From the NCBI GenBank assembly GCA_025997675.1, contig BNUX01000036.1:1-27529 (forward strand): 27,529 nucleotides of DNA, in the 5' to 3' direction. This DNA comes from Spirochaetia bacterium (GTDB lineage Bacteria > Spirochaetota > Spirochaetia > Treponematales > Breznakiellaceae). The position numbers and the translations under genes were made by a program. This document shows, in pieces, positions 1-7,367 of this stretch; the first letter of the stretch is position 1; each line of letters starts with the position of its first letter. A model generated the notes under the pieces. It was not told the origin of the DNA and ran no database searches. It was given only the letters and a program-made list of their open reading frames with translations.

Positions 1-344
1 AACGACCCCAAAAATACCGCCCCCGCCTTGGGCCTAATCGAGGTTTTTTTCCCGGAGGTTGTTTTCCCCCCCCCATTTTTTTGAGAAAAAATTTAACCCA
101 AAGGGCAAACCGGGAAAAGAAAAAAAAAATTCTTTTAATAATTTTTGAAAACGTGAACCCCAATTTTATTTAGCGCCCTTTTATTACAAAAAAAAAAAGA
201 AAAAATTGTTGTTTTATTTTTTGGGTTTCAAGTAAAAATTTAAAAAACCGGGGTTTTAAGGAAAGCCCCACGACAAAGCCATAGGAGAGAGGGTTAGTTA
301 AACGGTGTTGTTTTGCCTGTAATTCCTTTATATGAAAAAAAATA
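1..344. other. Gene-free, homopolymer-rich left edge
   Basis: No gene is supported here. The stretch is dominated by runs of A, T and C. From about 195 it resembles a degraded version of 18661-18816: both show an A-run, an AT-rich stretch, then a GGGG/CCCC hairpin (250-269 here, 18721-18740 in the other copy) and a shared TAATTCCTT segment. The many runs where the second copy has mixed sequence suggest either a decayed cassette end or poor base calling at a contig end. A weak promoter-like TATATG (329-334) lies just before the poly-C tract. Confidence 0.5.
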
Positions 345-363
345 CCCCCCCCCCCCCCCCCCC
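345..363. repeat. C19 homopolymer tract, candidate phase-variation switch
   Basis: Nineteen consecutive C residues, against twenty in the second cassette (18817-18836). The tract starts about 10 bases after a weak -10-like TATATG (329-334), so it would lie in the first transcribed bases. It is followed by a conserved stretch and by GGGGG (398-402), six bases before the ATG at 409. Tracts of this length change by slipped-strand mispairing. In Treponema pallidum, poly-G tracts next to tpr promoters are known to alter expression. The switch role here is inference. Confidence 0.7.
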
Positions 364-408
364 AGCAAGTGACCTTCGCTTACTAAGTAACTACTCCGGG
401 GGCCGCCC

Positions 409-954
409 ATGAGCCGGTCCTATAAGCTCCTTCGCATAATCTATCAGGCTGCAGGGGAAATCCATGCCGAGCTTGTCGGCTCCGACTATAAACGAAAACA
501 TTGTGAGATGGCCCTGGCTAAACGGTTCAGCGGCGGCCGCTTCGGCTGTGAGCAGCACGTTTCCCTGCCCTGCGTCATTCCGGAAGCCGAATGGAAGTCG
601 GTTTTCCCCCGGCCCCAAACTATTAACGCGGACTTTACCTTTTTAAACCGGCATATCTTAGTCAGAATAGTCTTCTATAAACAGCATATTCCGGAAGGAG
701 CCTGCCGCGACCTCTGGCGGCGTATGTACGCCGCCGACATTCCCCTGGGACTTATCATTAACTTTGGCAACCCGGTCTTTGAATACCGCCGGGTGATGTA
801 TAGCCGGCGCCTGGCAGAGTGGCGGGCGGAACGCCGGTTGGGGGTAAGCTCCCCGGCGGCTTTATCAAAGAAAAAAGGCCGGGTAACGGCTTTTTTATAC
901 ACTTCCGAAAAACAGCCCTTGGCTGAGGAAGTTTATACCCGCCTGTATAGGTAG
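409..954 (+). CDS. GxxExxY-like (PDDEXK_3-related) protein, cassette copy 1
   Basis: This 181-residue protein has the layout of the GxxExxY/PDDEXK_3 family. It starts with an IIYQAAGEIHAEL helix (residues 10-22, matching the usual GAAIEVHxELG), then a short helix with an EMAL motif (33-36), then INADFTFLNRHILV (72-85, equivalent to the RADLLV strand) and a C-terminal GLIINFGNP strand. The strand Asp is kept (D75), but the usual following E-x-K is not: the strand reads RIVFYKQ. Nuclease activity is therefore doubtful. No good Shine-Dalgarno sequence precedes the ATG, only GGGGG at 398-402. The lipoprotein gene follows 66 bases later in the same direction. Family assignment is by fold pattern only. 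Confidence 0.7.
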   Translation: MSRSYKLLRIIYQAAGEIHAELVGSDYKRKHCEMALAKRFSGGRFGCEQHVSLPCVIPEAEWKSVFPRPQTINADFTFLNRHILVRIVFYKQHIPEGACRDLWRRMYAADIPLGLIINFGNPVFEYRRVMYSRRLAEWRAERRLGVSSPAALSKKKGRVTAFLYTSEKQPLAEEVYTRLYR

Positions 955-967
955 GTAATTTCAAAGC

Positions 968-1003
968 GTGATTCCTGACCTGTATAACAGTGGCGGGAAT
1001 CAC
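968..1003 (+). promoter_or_regulatory. Hairpin before lipoprotein start (copy 1)
   Basis: A perfect 8-bp inverted repeat (968-975 with 996-1003, GTGATTCC/GGAATCAC) encloses a smaller hairpin, CTGT/ACAG. It ends 8 bases before the AGGAG ribosome site of the lipoprotein gene. In the second copy the outer stem is identical, while the inner stem is replaced by CCT/AGG, so pairing is kept although sequence changes. It could attenuate or stabilise the mRNA of the lipoprotein gene. Confidence 0.6.
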
Positions 1004-1020
1004 TAAATAAAGGAGAAACC

Positions 1021-2988
1021 ATGAAGCGAATTAATCATGGTCTCATAGTAGGTCTTGCCGTACTCCTTTTGGCGGCATTATCTTTCGTTGGGTGCGAAAG
1101 CCCCACAGAAGCCGAAGTCGTCACAGGCCCCGCAGGTAAGGATGGTACGGGTACGCCGGGTACGCCGGGCGCCAAGGGTGCGGATGCACCGGGCTTTATC
1201 ACCAGCGGCGCTTCGTCGGCAACTATTCTGTATGCACTGGCTCATAATCCTGTGGTGGTTTTGGATACCGTTACCATCGTGAGTACGGTCGGGCAAGAGG
1301 TGATTAGGGTGCCTACGGGGAAGACCCTGAAGCTTGTCGGCGTCAATGCTTTGGCCGCTGACACAATCCTGGATGCGAGCAAAGGAACTTTGGACATCAG
1401 CCAGGCTACCAGTATTGACTTCGGTTCCGGCGGCGCAATCATTGTAGCGAATACCACTGTTGCCGCTGCCGTCAGTGCCGTGCCTAATTCTAACGCCCCT
1501 GTTATTGTGCCTTTAGTCGCTGTCTCTGCTCTTGCGACCAGCACGCTTCCCGTTGCTGTAGAAAACATCACCCTTGCCGCAGCAACCGATTTAACAACAG
1601 GCAAACTTGCAGCCGCTTCCCTGACTGGCAGCACCCTTTATGTGACGGGAACCGCCACTAAAGATACCGGTTTAACCGGGTGGGAGCCGACCGGACTCCT
1701 CAAAATTGTGGGAACCCTCAGCGTGAGGGATGCGTTTACTCTTCCCGCTGCCACTAAAGTGAATGTGGCAGACGCAACCATTGATGCCAGCGCTGCCGCT
1801 GCGCCATTTATCCTGACGACGCCGACTGCTTTCGTAACAAACACCTTTAAAACCAGCGCCAATACCGCAAATGCGGTAACCGTCGCAACCGCTGCGAGTG
1901 CCACAATCCATGCTCTGAACGGTAATGCGCAGCTTATCCTGCCTGCTTCAACAGAGACCATCAGCATCACAGGGGGCAACGGGAACGTGGTTAGTCAAAT
2001 CTCGACTGGGGCTCTCGTGGACAATGCTCTATTCGGCAATACCGGTACCACCACATTCAGCACGACTTTGGGAACTGAATCAGGCGGAAGCAAAGACATC
2101 ACCGTGAAAGGCGACCTTGTCCTTGGCAGCTCGCTGACTTTTACGGCCGCTTCTGACACGCTGACCATCGCGAATGGAAAATCTATCTATGCGGGAACTG
2201 CTAAAGTACTTACCGCAGTGGGAGATACCAAGCTTACTTCTGCCGCCACTGCAGTGCTTACCGGAACGGTGGGAACCAAGACAATCTCTGTCGGGACAGG
2301 CGGTGTGACCATAACTTCCGGTGAATTAAATGTCGTGGGCGGCTCGACTCTTGACATCGGCACAGCCGGTCCAGTAGTCGTAACCGGCAAACTCTCTCTT
2401 GCCGGCGGCAGTGGTGCGGCAAACAACGGTAAAATCACCCTTACCGGCAGCGGAACATTGAAAGCCGGTGATATGGTAATATCCGTCGGCAGCGGGACTC
2501 TCACTGCCAGCGGCGCAAAGGTAACTATTGACGCCACGGGCATAAAGGGCGCTTCATCAGCAGCCGTTCTTACCGCCGGTACGGGTGCTGTCATAACAAT
2601 CCACAACAATGCAACAAATGCCTCAGCCACTGTCACCTTTGATTCCGTTAATGTAATCCGGGCCGGAAATGTTGTTATCAACTCAGGCAGTACTAGTAGC
2701 AACATCGGAACCCTCAGATTCATAAATGGCGCCAAACTCAGTGGTATAAAGGGAAATGGTACCGCAGCTACGGTAGCCATGACCTCAACCGGATCCGTCT
2801 GGGGTGGGACAGGACTAACTACATCAGGGTTGTCTGCAACAAGTACCGCAGGAACTGCTGTCGCCCCGACTGAATTCATTGCGCAAACAGCAGCCAACAC
2901 GCCCGGCGAATTGGTTGCGACATTCAGCGGCAGTGCTAAAACAATCACCATTAATGATTCAACCGAAGCTAGTGTTGACGGCGCCTAA
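1021..2988 (+). CDS. Surface lipoprotein, collagen-like start and repeat-rich body (copy 1)
   Basis: This 655-residue protein has a clear lipoprotein signal: basic start (MKRINHG), hydrophobic core, then SFVGC with the lipidated Cys at residue 25. A short Gly-X-Y stretch follows (about 41-56, GTGTPGTPGAKG). The remaining 590 or so residues are rich in Thr, Ala, Gly, Ser and Val with recurring strand-turn patterns such as TITSGELNVVGG, as expected for a beta-helix or adhesin-like surface fold. There are almost no Cys, Trp or catalytic-looking motifs. AAAGGAG precedes the ATG. The first 45 or so residues are nearly identical to the protein at 19490-21343; after that the two differ in sequence and length but keep the same composition. 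Likely anchored in the outer membrane and exposed. The exact function is unknown. Confidence 0.85.
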   Translation: MKRINHGLIVGLAVLLLAALSFVGCESPTEAEVVTGPAGKDGTGTPGTPGAKGADAPGFITSGASSATILYALAHNPVVVLDTVTIVSTVGQEVIRVPTGKTLKLVGVNALAADTILDASKGTLDISQATSIDFGSGGAIIVANTTVAAAVSAVPNSNAPVIVPLVAVSALATSTLPVAVENITLAAATDLTTGKLAAASLTGSTLYVTGTATKDTGLTGWEPTGLLKIVGTLSVRDAFTLPAATKVNVADATIDASAAAAPFILTTPTAFVTNTFKTSANTANAVTVATAASATIHALNGNAQLILPASTETISITGGNGNVVSQISTGALVDNALFGNTGTTTFSTTLGTESGGSKDITVKGDLVLGSSLTFTAASDTLTIANGKSIYAGTAKVLTAVGDTKLTSAATAVLTGTVGTKTISVGTGGVTITSGELNVVGGSTLDIGTAGPVVVTGKLSLAGGSGAANNGKITLTGSGTLKAGDMVISVGSGTLTASGAKVTIDATGIKGASSAAVLTAGTGAVITIHNNATNASATVTFDSVNVIRAGNVVINSGSTSSNIGTLRFINGAKLSGIKGNGTAATVAMTSTGSVWGGTGLTTSGLSATSTAGTAVAPTEFIAQTAANTPGELVATFSGSAKTITINDSTEASVDGA

Positions 2989-3226
2989 TCTCTCCCGCGC
3001 GAGAGTAGTCGCGTAATGTGAACGAAACCCGCCTCCTGTATAGGCGGCGGGTTTCTACCCTGATTAAAAAACGAACGGGCGCCTGAGGATCCCAGACCTT
3101 GGTCTGATTGGTCCACACCGCCCCTTCGCGCAGGCGGTGATGCCGGGACCCATAAAGAGGCCCGGTGGACCGGCCCCCTATCCCGACACGAAGTCCGGGG
3201 TACCCATATCTTACGTGAAGGTCCAT
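2969..3226 (-). CDS. Possible small basic protein convergent with lipoprotein gene (copy 1)
   Basis: An 85-codon frame on the minus strand starts at 3226 with a strong ribosome site (GAAAGGAGGG, complement of 3231-3240) four bases before ATG. It is very rich in Arg and aromatic residues (for example VRFLIRVETRRLYRRR) and I recognise no family. Its end overlaps the lipoprotein stop by 20 bases and the 21-bp array begins 50 bases upstream of it. In the second cassette the same frame and ribosome site persist but ATG has become AAG. The evidence for translation is the ribosome site alone; it may be a decayed or spurious frame. Confidence 0.35.
   Translation of the reverse strand: MDLHVRYGYPGLRVGIGGRSTGPLYGSRHHRLREGAVWTNQTKVWDPQAPVRFLIRVETRRLYRRRVSFTLRDYSRAGEIRRRQH
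2990..3055 (+). terminator. Paired hairpins after lipoprotein gene (copy 1)
   Basis: Two hairpins follow the stop codon. The first is CTCTC (2990-2994) with GAGAG (3001-3005). The second is a 10-bp perfect stem GAAACCCGCC (3024-3033) with GGCGGGTTTC (3046-3055). No U-run follows, so it may act as a 3' end stabiliser or a Rho-independent-like pause. The second copy keeps both hairpins, with one mismatch in the long stem. Confidence 0.5.
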
Positions 3227-3276
3227 GGAACCCTCCTTTCGTAATTTATCCTTTGTCAGATTGGTGGAGAAAAGTC

Positions 3277-3612
3277 GTCCTAAAGGTAGGACACGGCGTC
3301 TACAGGTGTAGACGCGGCATCTACAGGTGTAGACGTGCCGTCTACAGGTGTAGACGCGGCATCTACAGGTGTAGACGCGGCATCTACAGGTGTAGACGCG
3401 GCATCTACAGGTGTAGACGTGCCGTCTACAGGTGTAGACGTGCTGTCTACAGGTGTAGACGTGGCATCTACAGGTGTAGACGTGGCATCTACAGGTGTAG
3501 ACGTGGCATCTACAGGTGTAGACGTGACGCCTACAGGTGTAGACGTGGCTCCCAGTGGTTCGGACGTGGTGTCCACAGGTATAGACAGGCCATCTGCAGG
3601 TGTAGACAGGCC
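3277..3612. repeat. Palindromic 21-bp tandem array, 16 units (copy 1)
   Basis: Exactly sixteen 21-bp units. Most consist of a 16-base hairpin, GTCTACAGGTGTAGAC or a one-base variant (7-bp stem, GG loop), plus a 5-base spacer that varies (CGCGGC-, CGTGGC- and CGTGCC-like joins). The first unit has a different stem, GTCCTA/TAGGAC, that still pairs. Unit 14 (3550-3570) resembles the units of the second cassette's array. The array fills the gap between a minus-strand start (3226) and a plus-strand start (3639). Because 21 is a multiple of three, long frames run through it on both strands, but none joins the 222-residue gene in frame (TAG at 3603-3605). Confidence 0.95.
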
Positions 3613-3638
3613 GCATATTGAGTGTAAGGAGGACAAGT

Positions 3639-4307
3639 ATGTTGTTTTCGTTTTATCAACATTTAGCGGATGTTGGTTTGCTGCTGTTTGTGGAAGGGAT
3701 GATAGTGTTTTGTATGGTGCATGGGCCCCGGCTCGGCATACCGACACCGGTGATAGAGGCTCTGCAGGCGATTTTTGCCCCCTACAAGGTTGCATTCCTA
3801 AAGGTGGCCGAGGATGGTAACTTCGGCAGTGGCGATGTAGCCGTGAAGGATGCGGCAAAGGCCGCCCTCATAAGCGCCCTTGATGGCTTTATAGGCAATT
3901 GGGTCCGCCCGAACAAGAACTGGACGGCGGCAGACCTGATCGATGCAGGGTTTCCCCGGGAGAGCGTCGTTACCGGAGGGAAGATTGAAGCCAGCCCCAT
4001 CATGAGCCTTGACGGAAAGCCCGGCGGATATATCAAGGCCCACAGCCGGTGCAGAGGCGTGACCGGAACCGGTTTGGCGGAATTTGCCGAAATTATTGAA
4101 ATCCTCTGGGACTATAAAAACGCGGACGGCACCTTTCCGGCGGCCAGAGAAATCCTCCACACCCATTGCGTTATCTCCTTTAGCGCCACCGCTTCCATCG
4201 AAGTCCCCTCCACGGATAAGACCCGGGAGATAGTCGTCTACGGCCGCTATGTCAACCACACAGGCCCGGGCCCCTGGAGCGACCCGGTAACCATCGTGAT
4301 TACCTAA
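3639..4307 (+). CDS. Conserved hypothetical 222-residue protein (copy 1)
   Basis: ATG at 3639 is preceded by AAGGAGG (3626-3632), so the longer frame from TTG at 3618 is less likely. The N-terminus has a hydrophobic stretch (residues 14-28) that could be a membrane segment. A helical region follows (about 38-90, including KVAFLKVAEDGNFGSGD and DAAKAALISALDGFI). The C-terminus ends in a beta-rich part closing with YVNHTGPGPWSDPVTIVI, like the last strands of a fibronectin-III-type sandwich. The overall plan resembles a family of uncharacterised proteins in treponemes and Bacteroidetes that end in GPWS-type motifs; that similarity is from memory. About 16 residues differ from the copy at 21889-22557, most near the N-terminus. 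Function unknown. Confidence 0.75.
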   Translation: MLFSFYQHLADVGLLLFVEGMIVFCMVHGPRLGIPTPVIEALQAIFAPYKVAFLKVAEDGNFGSGDVAVKDAAKAALISALDGFIGNWVRPNKNWTAADLIDAGFPRESVVTGGKIEASPIMSLDGKPGGYIKAHSRCRGVTGTGLAEFAEIIEILWDYKNADGTFPAAREILHTHCVISFSATASIEVPSTDKTREIVVYGRYVNHTGPGPWSDPVTIVIT

Positions 4308-4406
4308 GGCACGGCGCCGCCCGGCGCCAATCCCCGGGCGGTGCGTGCAGCGGCGCCCCCCTTGTAGTAAACCGCTATTTCTCCTACTGTTACCGGGAGG
4401 GGTTTT
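4308..4406. other. GC-rich spacer with GGCGCC palindromes
   Basis: GGCGCC occurs three times (4313-4318, 4323-4328, 4352-4357); the first two can pair as a hairpin just after the stop codon and may end transcription of the cassette. The cassette homology ends here. A GGGAGGGG ribosome site for the next gene lies at its right end. Confidence 0.4.
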
Positions 4407-5321
4407 ATGGGTGTCGATGAAGTAAACGTAAACAGAATGTATAAAGCAAGCATGTTTTCCGCGCTTTTCAGCGACCTGAAGGCCTTGCGGGAGCTCTATA
4501 GCGCCATAGAGGGTATTCCCCTTAACCCCGACGCGCAGATTGCCATAAACACCCTTTCCGAAGCGCTCTATATGGAGCTAATCAACGATATTTCTTTTAC
4601 CATAGACAACAAGCTGGTAATCCTCCTTGAGCACCAGAGTACGATAAACCCGAATATGCCGCTCAGATTACTTATGTACCTTGGACGGGTGTACGAAAAG
4701 ATACTTGCGGAGGAAAACCTTTACAGCGAAAAGGCACTCCTCATTCCCCGCCCTGAGTTTATTGTTCTATACAACGGGCCGGACTCCTGCCCTGATGTGC
4801 AAACCCTGCGTCTTTCCGACCTATTCGCACCGCTTGCGGGCTTAAAGCCGGAGGCAATCCCGGCAGCGGACATAGTCGTTACGATGTACAACATTAACCA
4901 GGGCCACAACGAGGACATGGTCCGGCGCAGTGTAACGCTCCAAGGGTATAATACCTTTGTTGCGCAGATGCGGGACAACCTGGAAAAAATGCCCCTTGCC
5001 GAGGCAATGGAAACGTCAATAGCATACTGCATTAACGAACATATACTGGTGGATTTCTTCAAAGAACATGGAGCGGAGGTACGGAACATGTTGATAACCG
5101 AATGGAAAACTGAAAAAGCAAAGGAAGTTTGGCAGAGAGAGGCCGCCGAAAAAGGCCGGGAAGAAGGCCGGGAAGAAGGCCGGGAAGAAGGCCGGGAAGA
5201 AGGCCGGGAAGAAGTTGCGAAAAACCTTCTTGCCCTGGGGGTGAGCCCCGCAACGGTCTCCAAAGCGACCGGGCTTGACCTGAAAACTATTAAAAGCCTT
5301 TCCGTTGCCAAAATCGGTTAG
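4407..5321 (+). CDS. Rpn family recombination-promoting nuclease/putative transposase
   Basis: This 304-residue protein matches the Rpn/PD-(D/E)XK 'putative transposase' family. The nuclease core is visible as IDNKLVILLEHQST (residues 66-79) with D67, E75 and Q77 in the expected spacing, followed by the typical MPLRLLMYLGRVYEK helix and the PRPEFIVLYNG strand. The tail has an amphipathic region, five (E/R)-rich four-residue repeats, and then a short helix-turn-helix-like end (LLALGVSPATVSKATGLDLKTIKSL). Rpn proteins of E. coli are DNA endonucleases that raise RecA-independent recombination. It sits directly behind the lipoprotein cassette. GGGAGGGG precedes the ATG. Probably intact. Confidence 0.85.
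   Translation: MGVDEVNVNRMYKASMFSALFSDLKALRELYSAIEGIPLNPDAQIAINTLSEALYMELINDISFTIDNKLVILLEHQSTINPNMPLRLLMYLGRVYEKILAEENLYSEKALLIPRPEFIVLYNGPDSCPDVQTLRLSDLFAPLAGLKPEAIPAADIVVTMYNINQGHNEDMVRRSVTLQGYNTFVAQMRDNLEKMPLAEAMETSIAYCINEHILVDFFKEHGAEVRNMLITEWKTEKAKEVWQREAAEKGREEGREEGREEGREEGREEVAKNLLALGVSPATVSKATGLDLKTIKSLSVAKIG
5154..5213 (+). repeat. Five in-frame 12-bp repeats in the Rpn gene
   Basis: Five perfect copies of GGCCGGGAAGAA encode a run of Gly-Arg-Glu-Glu units. The linker length could change by slippage without loss of frame. Such tails are common in Rpn proteins of treponemes and other bacteria. Confidence 0.95.
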
Positions 5322-5336
5322 GTCCCATTACTCCCC

Positions 5337-7241
5337 CTACGCAAACAGCGCCTCGTCAGTATGGGGCAGGAAGCACGCCGCAACAAACTCGTCCATATAA
5401 CTCGGATGGGAGGACAGTTCCAGGTAGGTCATGCTTTGGGCGATTTCGCTCACCTTAGCGGCCGCCCCGGCGGAGTTGACCATAGCATAGGCCCCGGTGA
5501 GGCTGGTATTGCCGATATAGTGGTACTTTTCCAGGGGAATCTTGGGGAACATGCCGATACGGATGGCTTTTTCCACATTGATACCGCTCCCGATACCCCC
5601 GGCCACAAAGACTTCCTCAATACCGTCAATAGAAAAGTCCATAATCGCCATCATGGTTCTGATAGCGGAGAATATCGCCCCCTTAGCCCGGATAAAGCTG
5701 TCGATATCCGTCTCGTTCAGGGCAACTCCCTCGGCAAGGACATAACTGGCGGCGCCGTACTCGTCCCGGCTGATCCGCTTGCCGTCCCGGATGATTTTCC
5801 CCTTGGCGTTGATGATTTGGCACCGGAAAAGTTCCCCGATGGTGTCGATAAGGCCGGAACCGCAGAGGCCGGCGGCCTTCTGGCCCGCGCCCCCTATAAT
5901 AGAAACGGTGGGCTCCATGGTATCGGCGTCGATGGAGCAGGCTTCGATGGCCCCATCGGTGGCCCGCATACCGCAGCTGATGTCCCCGCCTTCAAAAGCG
6001 GGCCCGGCGGAACAGGCGCAGGACATGAGCAGGTCCTGGTTGCCTAGGACCAGTTCCCCGTTGGTGCCCAGGTCAACGAAAAGGGAGAAGGTTTCCTTCT
6101 TGTATATGCCCGATGACAAGACCCCGGCGGTGATGTCCCCGCCGACATAGCTGCCGATGTTGGGCGCCAGAAGCACCTCGGCATCGGGGTTCAGGCTCAA
6201 TCCCAGGTCGATGCTACGGAAGCCCTCTTTATGGAAGAAAGCCGGCACATAGGGCTCCAGCCGGAGGAAGTCCGCATAGACCCCGGTAAAGAGATGGGCC
6301 ATGGTGGTATTCCCCGCCATCACCGCCCGGTATATTGCGGTGGGCTCGATGCCCACCTTGCCACATATCTCAGCAATCAGGGGAAGGATGGTATCCTCCA
6401 TCACCGCATTCCGCAGCCGTTCCAGGCCGCCCTTCTTCGTACTGGCAATGATACGGCTGATAACGTCCGCGCCAAAGCGTATCTGGCCGTTGCCCCCGGA
6501 ACCACCCGCCAGCAATTTCCCGTCCCGAAGGTTCGTGAGAACCATGGCAACCGTGGTGGTGCCGATGTCTATCGCCAGGCCCGGCAAAACAGGCTCTACC
6601 CCGGCGCTTGCGGGAAGGACATCCAGGATCACGTCCCGGGACTCGCCCTTCCTGACGACGCATATAATAGAAAAGTTTGATTCACGCAGGGTTTGGGGGA
6701 GCTTCCGCAGGGCAAAAATGCCCAGTTCCGCTTCCGCGCCTCTGGTTTCGGTGTACTGAGCCAGGAGCCGTTCCCGGTCCGCCATGGCGTCATCCAAAGC
6801 GGGTGGCGTCAGGGTGAGGGCGACGGTTTCGATACCGCTGTCACCCCGGTAGCCCAGTTCGTCCAGGTCCTTACCCAGGGCGTCAAAGGCGACCCGTTCC
6901 CGGCCTTCGCTGAGGTCCGTCACCTTGATGCGGCTCTTAAAGGCCCCGGCGGAAGCGGGCACCCCGACCTTCAGGTCCGACGTGGGTTTGATGCTACATG
7001 CCAGCCGCCAGCCATCGGTATATTCCTCCGGGCTGATGTGCCGGGGGACTTCCCCCTCCACGGTCCCTTCAAGGAGCCTGACCCGGCATTTGCCGCAGGT
7101 TCCGTTCCCCGAGCAGGGGGCATCTATATCGACCCCGGCTTTCCGGGCGGTCTCCAGGAGGGTCTCCCCCGGAGGGGCAAGGGCGGTAACGGCGGCTCCG
7201 CCCTCAATGGTAAAAAGTATCTGCCGATTATTGGTACTCAT
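5337..7241 (-). CDS. 2Fe-2S/ASKHA protein, corrinoid-protein reductive activator-like (RACo/DUF4445)
   Basis: This 634-residue protein has an N-terminal plant-type ferredoxin domain with C43, C49, C52 and C82 in the 2Fe-2S spacing, then a long ASKHA ATPase domain with GLAIDIGTTTVAMVL (phosphate 1), SYVGGDITAGVL, FVDLGTNGELVLG and EEVFVAGGIGSGIN. This is the plan of RACo and RamA-type activators, which use ATP to return oxidised Co(II) corrinoid proteins to Co(I). No methyltransferase or corrinoid protein is in the window, so the partner is unknown; a methionine synthase or an acetogenic CoFeSP would be plausible. AAAGGGA precedes the ATG. A promoter is listed separately. Confidence 0.85.
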   Translation of the reverse strand: MSTNNRQILFTIEGGAAVTALAPPGETLLETARKAGVDIDAPCSGNGTCGKCRVRLLEGTVEGEVPRHISPEEYTDGWRLACSIKPTSDLKVGVPASAGAFKSRIKVTDLSEGRERVAFDALGKDLDELGYRGDSGIETVALTLTPPALDDAMADRERLLAQYTETRGAEAELGIFALRKLPQTLRESNFSIICVVRKGESRDVILDVLPASAGVEPVLPGLAIDIGTTTVAMVLTNLRDGKLLAGGSGGNGQIRFGADVISRIIASTKKGGLERLRNAVMEDTILPLIAEICGKVGIEPTAIYRAVMAGNTTMAHLFTGVYADFLRLEPYVPAFFHKEGFRSIDLGLSLNPDAEVLLAPNIGSYVGGDITAGVLSSGIYKKETFSLFVDLGTNGELVLGNQDLLMSCACSAGPAFEGGDISCGMRATDGAIEACSIDADTMEPTVSIIGGAGQKAAGLCGSGLIDTIGELFRCQIINAKGKIIRDGKRISRDEYGAASYVLAEGVALNETDIDSFIRAKGAIFSAIRTMMAIMDFSIDGIEEVFVAGGIGSGINVEKAIRIGMFPKIPLEKYHYIGNTSLTGAYAMVNSAGAAAKVSEIAQSMTYLELSSHPSYMDEFVAACFLPHTDEALFA

Positions 7242-7267
7242 ATCGTCCCTTTTTAATCAATTTCATT

Positions 7268-7297
7268 AATTTACCCCCTAATTGGGAATACTGTCAA
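7268..7297 (-). promoter_or_regulatory. Promoter for the 2Fe-2S/ASKHA gene
   Basis: On the minus strand TTGACA (complement of 7292-7297) lies 18 bases before TAAATT (complement of 7268-7273). The predicted transcript would start about 20 bases before the ATG at 7241. Confidence 0.55.
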
Positions 7298-7367
7298 TCA
7301 TTTTTTTTCGAAATCTAGGGTGGTTGATCTTATTGCACAGAATTGAAAAGATGGGCGCAGGGTGAAT

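Larger units (their letters stand above)
250..4320 (+). repeat. Surface-lipoprotein cassette, copy 1
   Basis: This unit of about 4.1 kb is repeated at 18721-22570 with the same order: GGGG/CCCC hairpin, poly-C tract, 181-residue GxxExxY-like gene, hairpin, lipoprotein gene, paired hairpins, convergent 85-codon frame, 21-bp array, 222-residue gene. The first protein differs at 5 of 181 residues between copies and the last at about 16 of 222. The lipoproteins share only the signal peptide and collagen-like start. Similarity fades a few bases after the stop of the 222-residue gene. No transposase or integrase lies inside, so I read it as a duplicated gene block and not an insertion sequence. Confidence 0.85.

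Noticed and set aside
3277..3612. CRISPR array
   Set aside because: The spacers are five bases and nearly constant, the period is 21 bp, and no cas genes are present. It is a palindromic minisatellite.
3253..3858. Long open frames through the first 21-bp array on both strands
   Set aside because: A 21-bp period keeps every frame open, so length is no evidence. None has a good ribosome site, and none joins the 222-residue gene in frame.
250..4320. Cassette as an insertion sequence or transposon
   Set aside because: No transposase, no terminal inverted repeats shared by the two ends and no target duplication were found; the nuclease-like gene lacks its catalytic E-x-K.
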